Assembly: GCA_020466095.1 (NCBI GenBank)
Contig: CM035808.1
Location: 54,522,073 to 54,586,072, forward strand
Direction: 5' to 3'
Length of the DNA stretch: 64,000 bases
From: Chlorops oryzae
Taxonomy: Eukaryota; Arthropoda; Insecta; Diptera; Chloropidae
Below are positions 63,251 through 64,000 of this stretch, one piece after another. The translations under genes were made by a program, and so were the position numbers. A model generated the notes under the pieces. That model was not told where the DNA came from and made no database searches. It saw only the letters and a program-made list of their open reading frames with translations. The number at the start of each line of letters is the position of its first letter. The stretch's first letter is position 1.

Positions 63251-64000
63251 GGTTAAAATTTGGCCAGACCACCATTCGCGAAATTCCAAAAATTTGATTT
63301 TCACTATTTGATTGAGTATTTCGCGCTAGACAAAATTCCTCTAAGGGTTAAAATTTGACCATGACCACCATTCGCGAAATTCGCAACAATTTGATTTTCA
63401 CTATTTTGAATTGAGTATTTCGCAGCTAACAAAATGTCTTCTAACGGTTAAAATTTGATCAAGATCACCATCCGCGAAATTCGCGAAAAATTGATTTTCA
63501 CTATTTTGAATTGAGTATTTCGCTGCTAGACAAAATTACCTCTTACGGTTAAAATTTGACCATGACCACCATTCGCGAAATTCGCAACAATTTGATTTTC
63601 ACTATTTTGAATTGAGTATTTCGCAGCTAAACAAAATGTCTTCTAACGGTTAAAATTTGATCAAGATCACCATCCGCGAAATTCGCGAAAATTGATTTTC
63701 ACTATTTTGAATTGATATTTCGCTGCTAGACAAAATTACCTCTTACGGTTAAAATTTGACCATGACCACCATTCGCGAAATTCGCAACAATTTGATTTTC
63801 ACTATTTTGAATTGAGTATTTCGCAGCTAGACAAAATGTCTTCTAACGGTTAAAATTTGATCAAGATCACCATCCGCGAAATTCCAAAAAATTGATTTTC
63901 ACTATTTTGAATTGATATTTCGCTGCTAGACAAAATTACCTCTTACGGTTAAAATTTGACCATGACCACCATTCGCGAATTCGCAACAATTTGATTTTCA
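63251..64000. repeat. Satellite: 100-bp monomer, 200-bp dimer period
   Basis: Monomers begin GGTTAAAATTTGA at 63251, 63346, 63446, 63547, 63648, 63747, 63848 and 63947. Two alternating types differ at ACCATGACCACCATTCGCG versus ATCAAGATCACCATCCGCG and at ATGTCTTCTAACGG versus ATTACCTCTTACGG. The array continues beyond the window edge. Confidence 0.95.

Overview
The window looks like repeat-dominated DNA from a fly genome, probably a tephritid fruit fly or a relative. This is an inference from the repeat families (BEL/Pao, jockey, Penelope-like, PIF/Harbinger, mariner, hAT and mini-me-type repeats with a GTCT microsatellite) and from one host gene that reads as the insect rotatin/Ana3 homologue. 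It is eukaryotic: coding segments are split by GT..AG introns, base composition is AT-rich, and there is no operon structure. A 100-N gap at 62332-62431 shows it comes from a draft scaffold.

Layout. 1-5380: a decayed coiled-coil ORF, TA and GATA-type microsatellites, a broken Helitron helicase with a Helitron 3' end, and a mini-me-like repeat. 5490-8090: a decayed Penelope-like element (PLE-1) split by a 5'-truncated jockey-type element with a 12-bp target duplication; a hammerhead-ribozyme-like motif lies near its 3' end. 10000-12632: a PIF/Harbinger element with an intact three-exon MADF/BESS-type gene facing a broken transposase gene, cut by a mariner tail. 14160-14703: a pogo-type MITE. 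15145-25800: an internally deleted jockey-type element with 100-bp 5' monomers and ORF1, carrying a complete BEL/Pao provirus (BEL-1, 17768-25574, minus strand, TSD tattt). 25940-27110: fragments of BEL and MITE. 27546-29035: a second Harbinger transposase gene, truncated by the next unit. 29036-41480: a five-copy array of a second Penelope-like family (copies A and B minus; C, D and E plus), nearly identical except E, with a pseudo-LTR holding a hammerhead-like motif between copies. 41497-44666: a mariner split by a TG..CA insertion. 45181-52690: a second BEL/Pao element (BEL-2, minus strand), itself hit by a hAT-type MITE and by a 1.5-kb fold-back element with 9-bp target duplications. 54441-56750: MITEs, one nested in another. 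57009-62331: the ana3/rotatin-like gene, open for 1774 codons and cut by the gap. 63251-64000: a satellite with a 100-bp monomer and 200-bp dimeric period.

How it fits together. Apart from ana3, nearly everything is transposon insertion upon insertion, and many insertions can be ordered from target-site duplications. The most interesting items are the Penelope array with conserved ribozyme-like folds, the third ORF (gag-type zinc knuckles, in BEL-2 followed by a retropepsin-like domain) lying after the integrase in both BEL elements, and the fold-back element built from tandem and palindromic 146-bp units. Many elements carry nonsense or frameshift lesions. Some single-base indels in the otherwise near-identical Penelope copies, and the whole of copy E, may be assembly error rather than biology.
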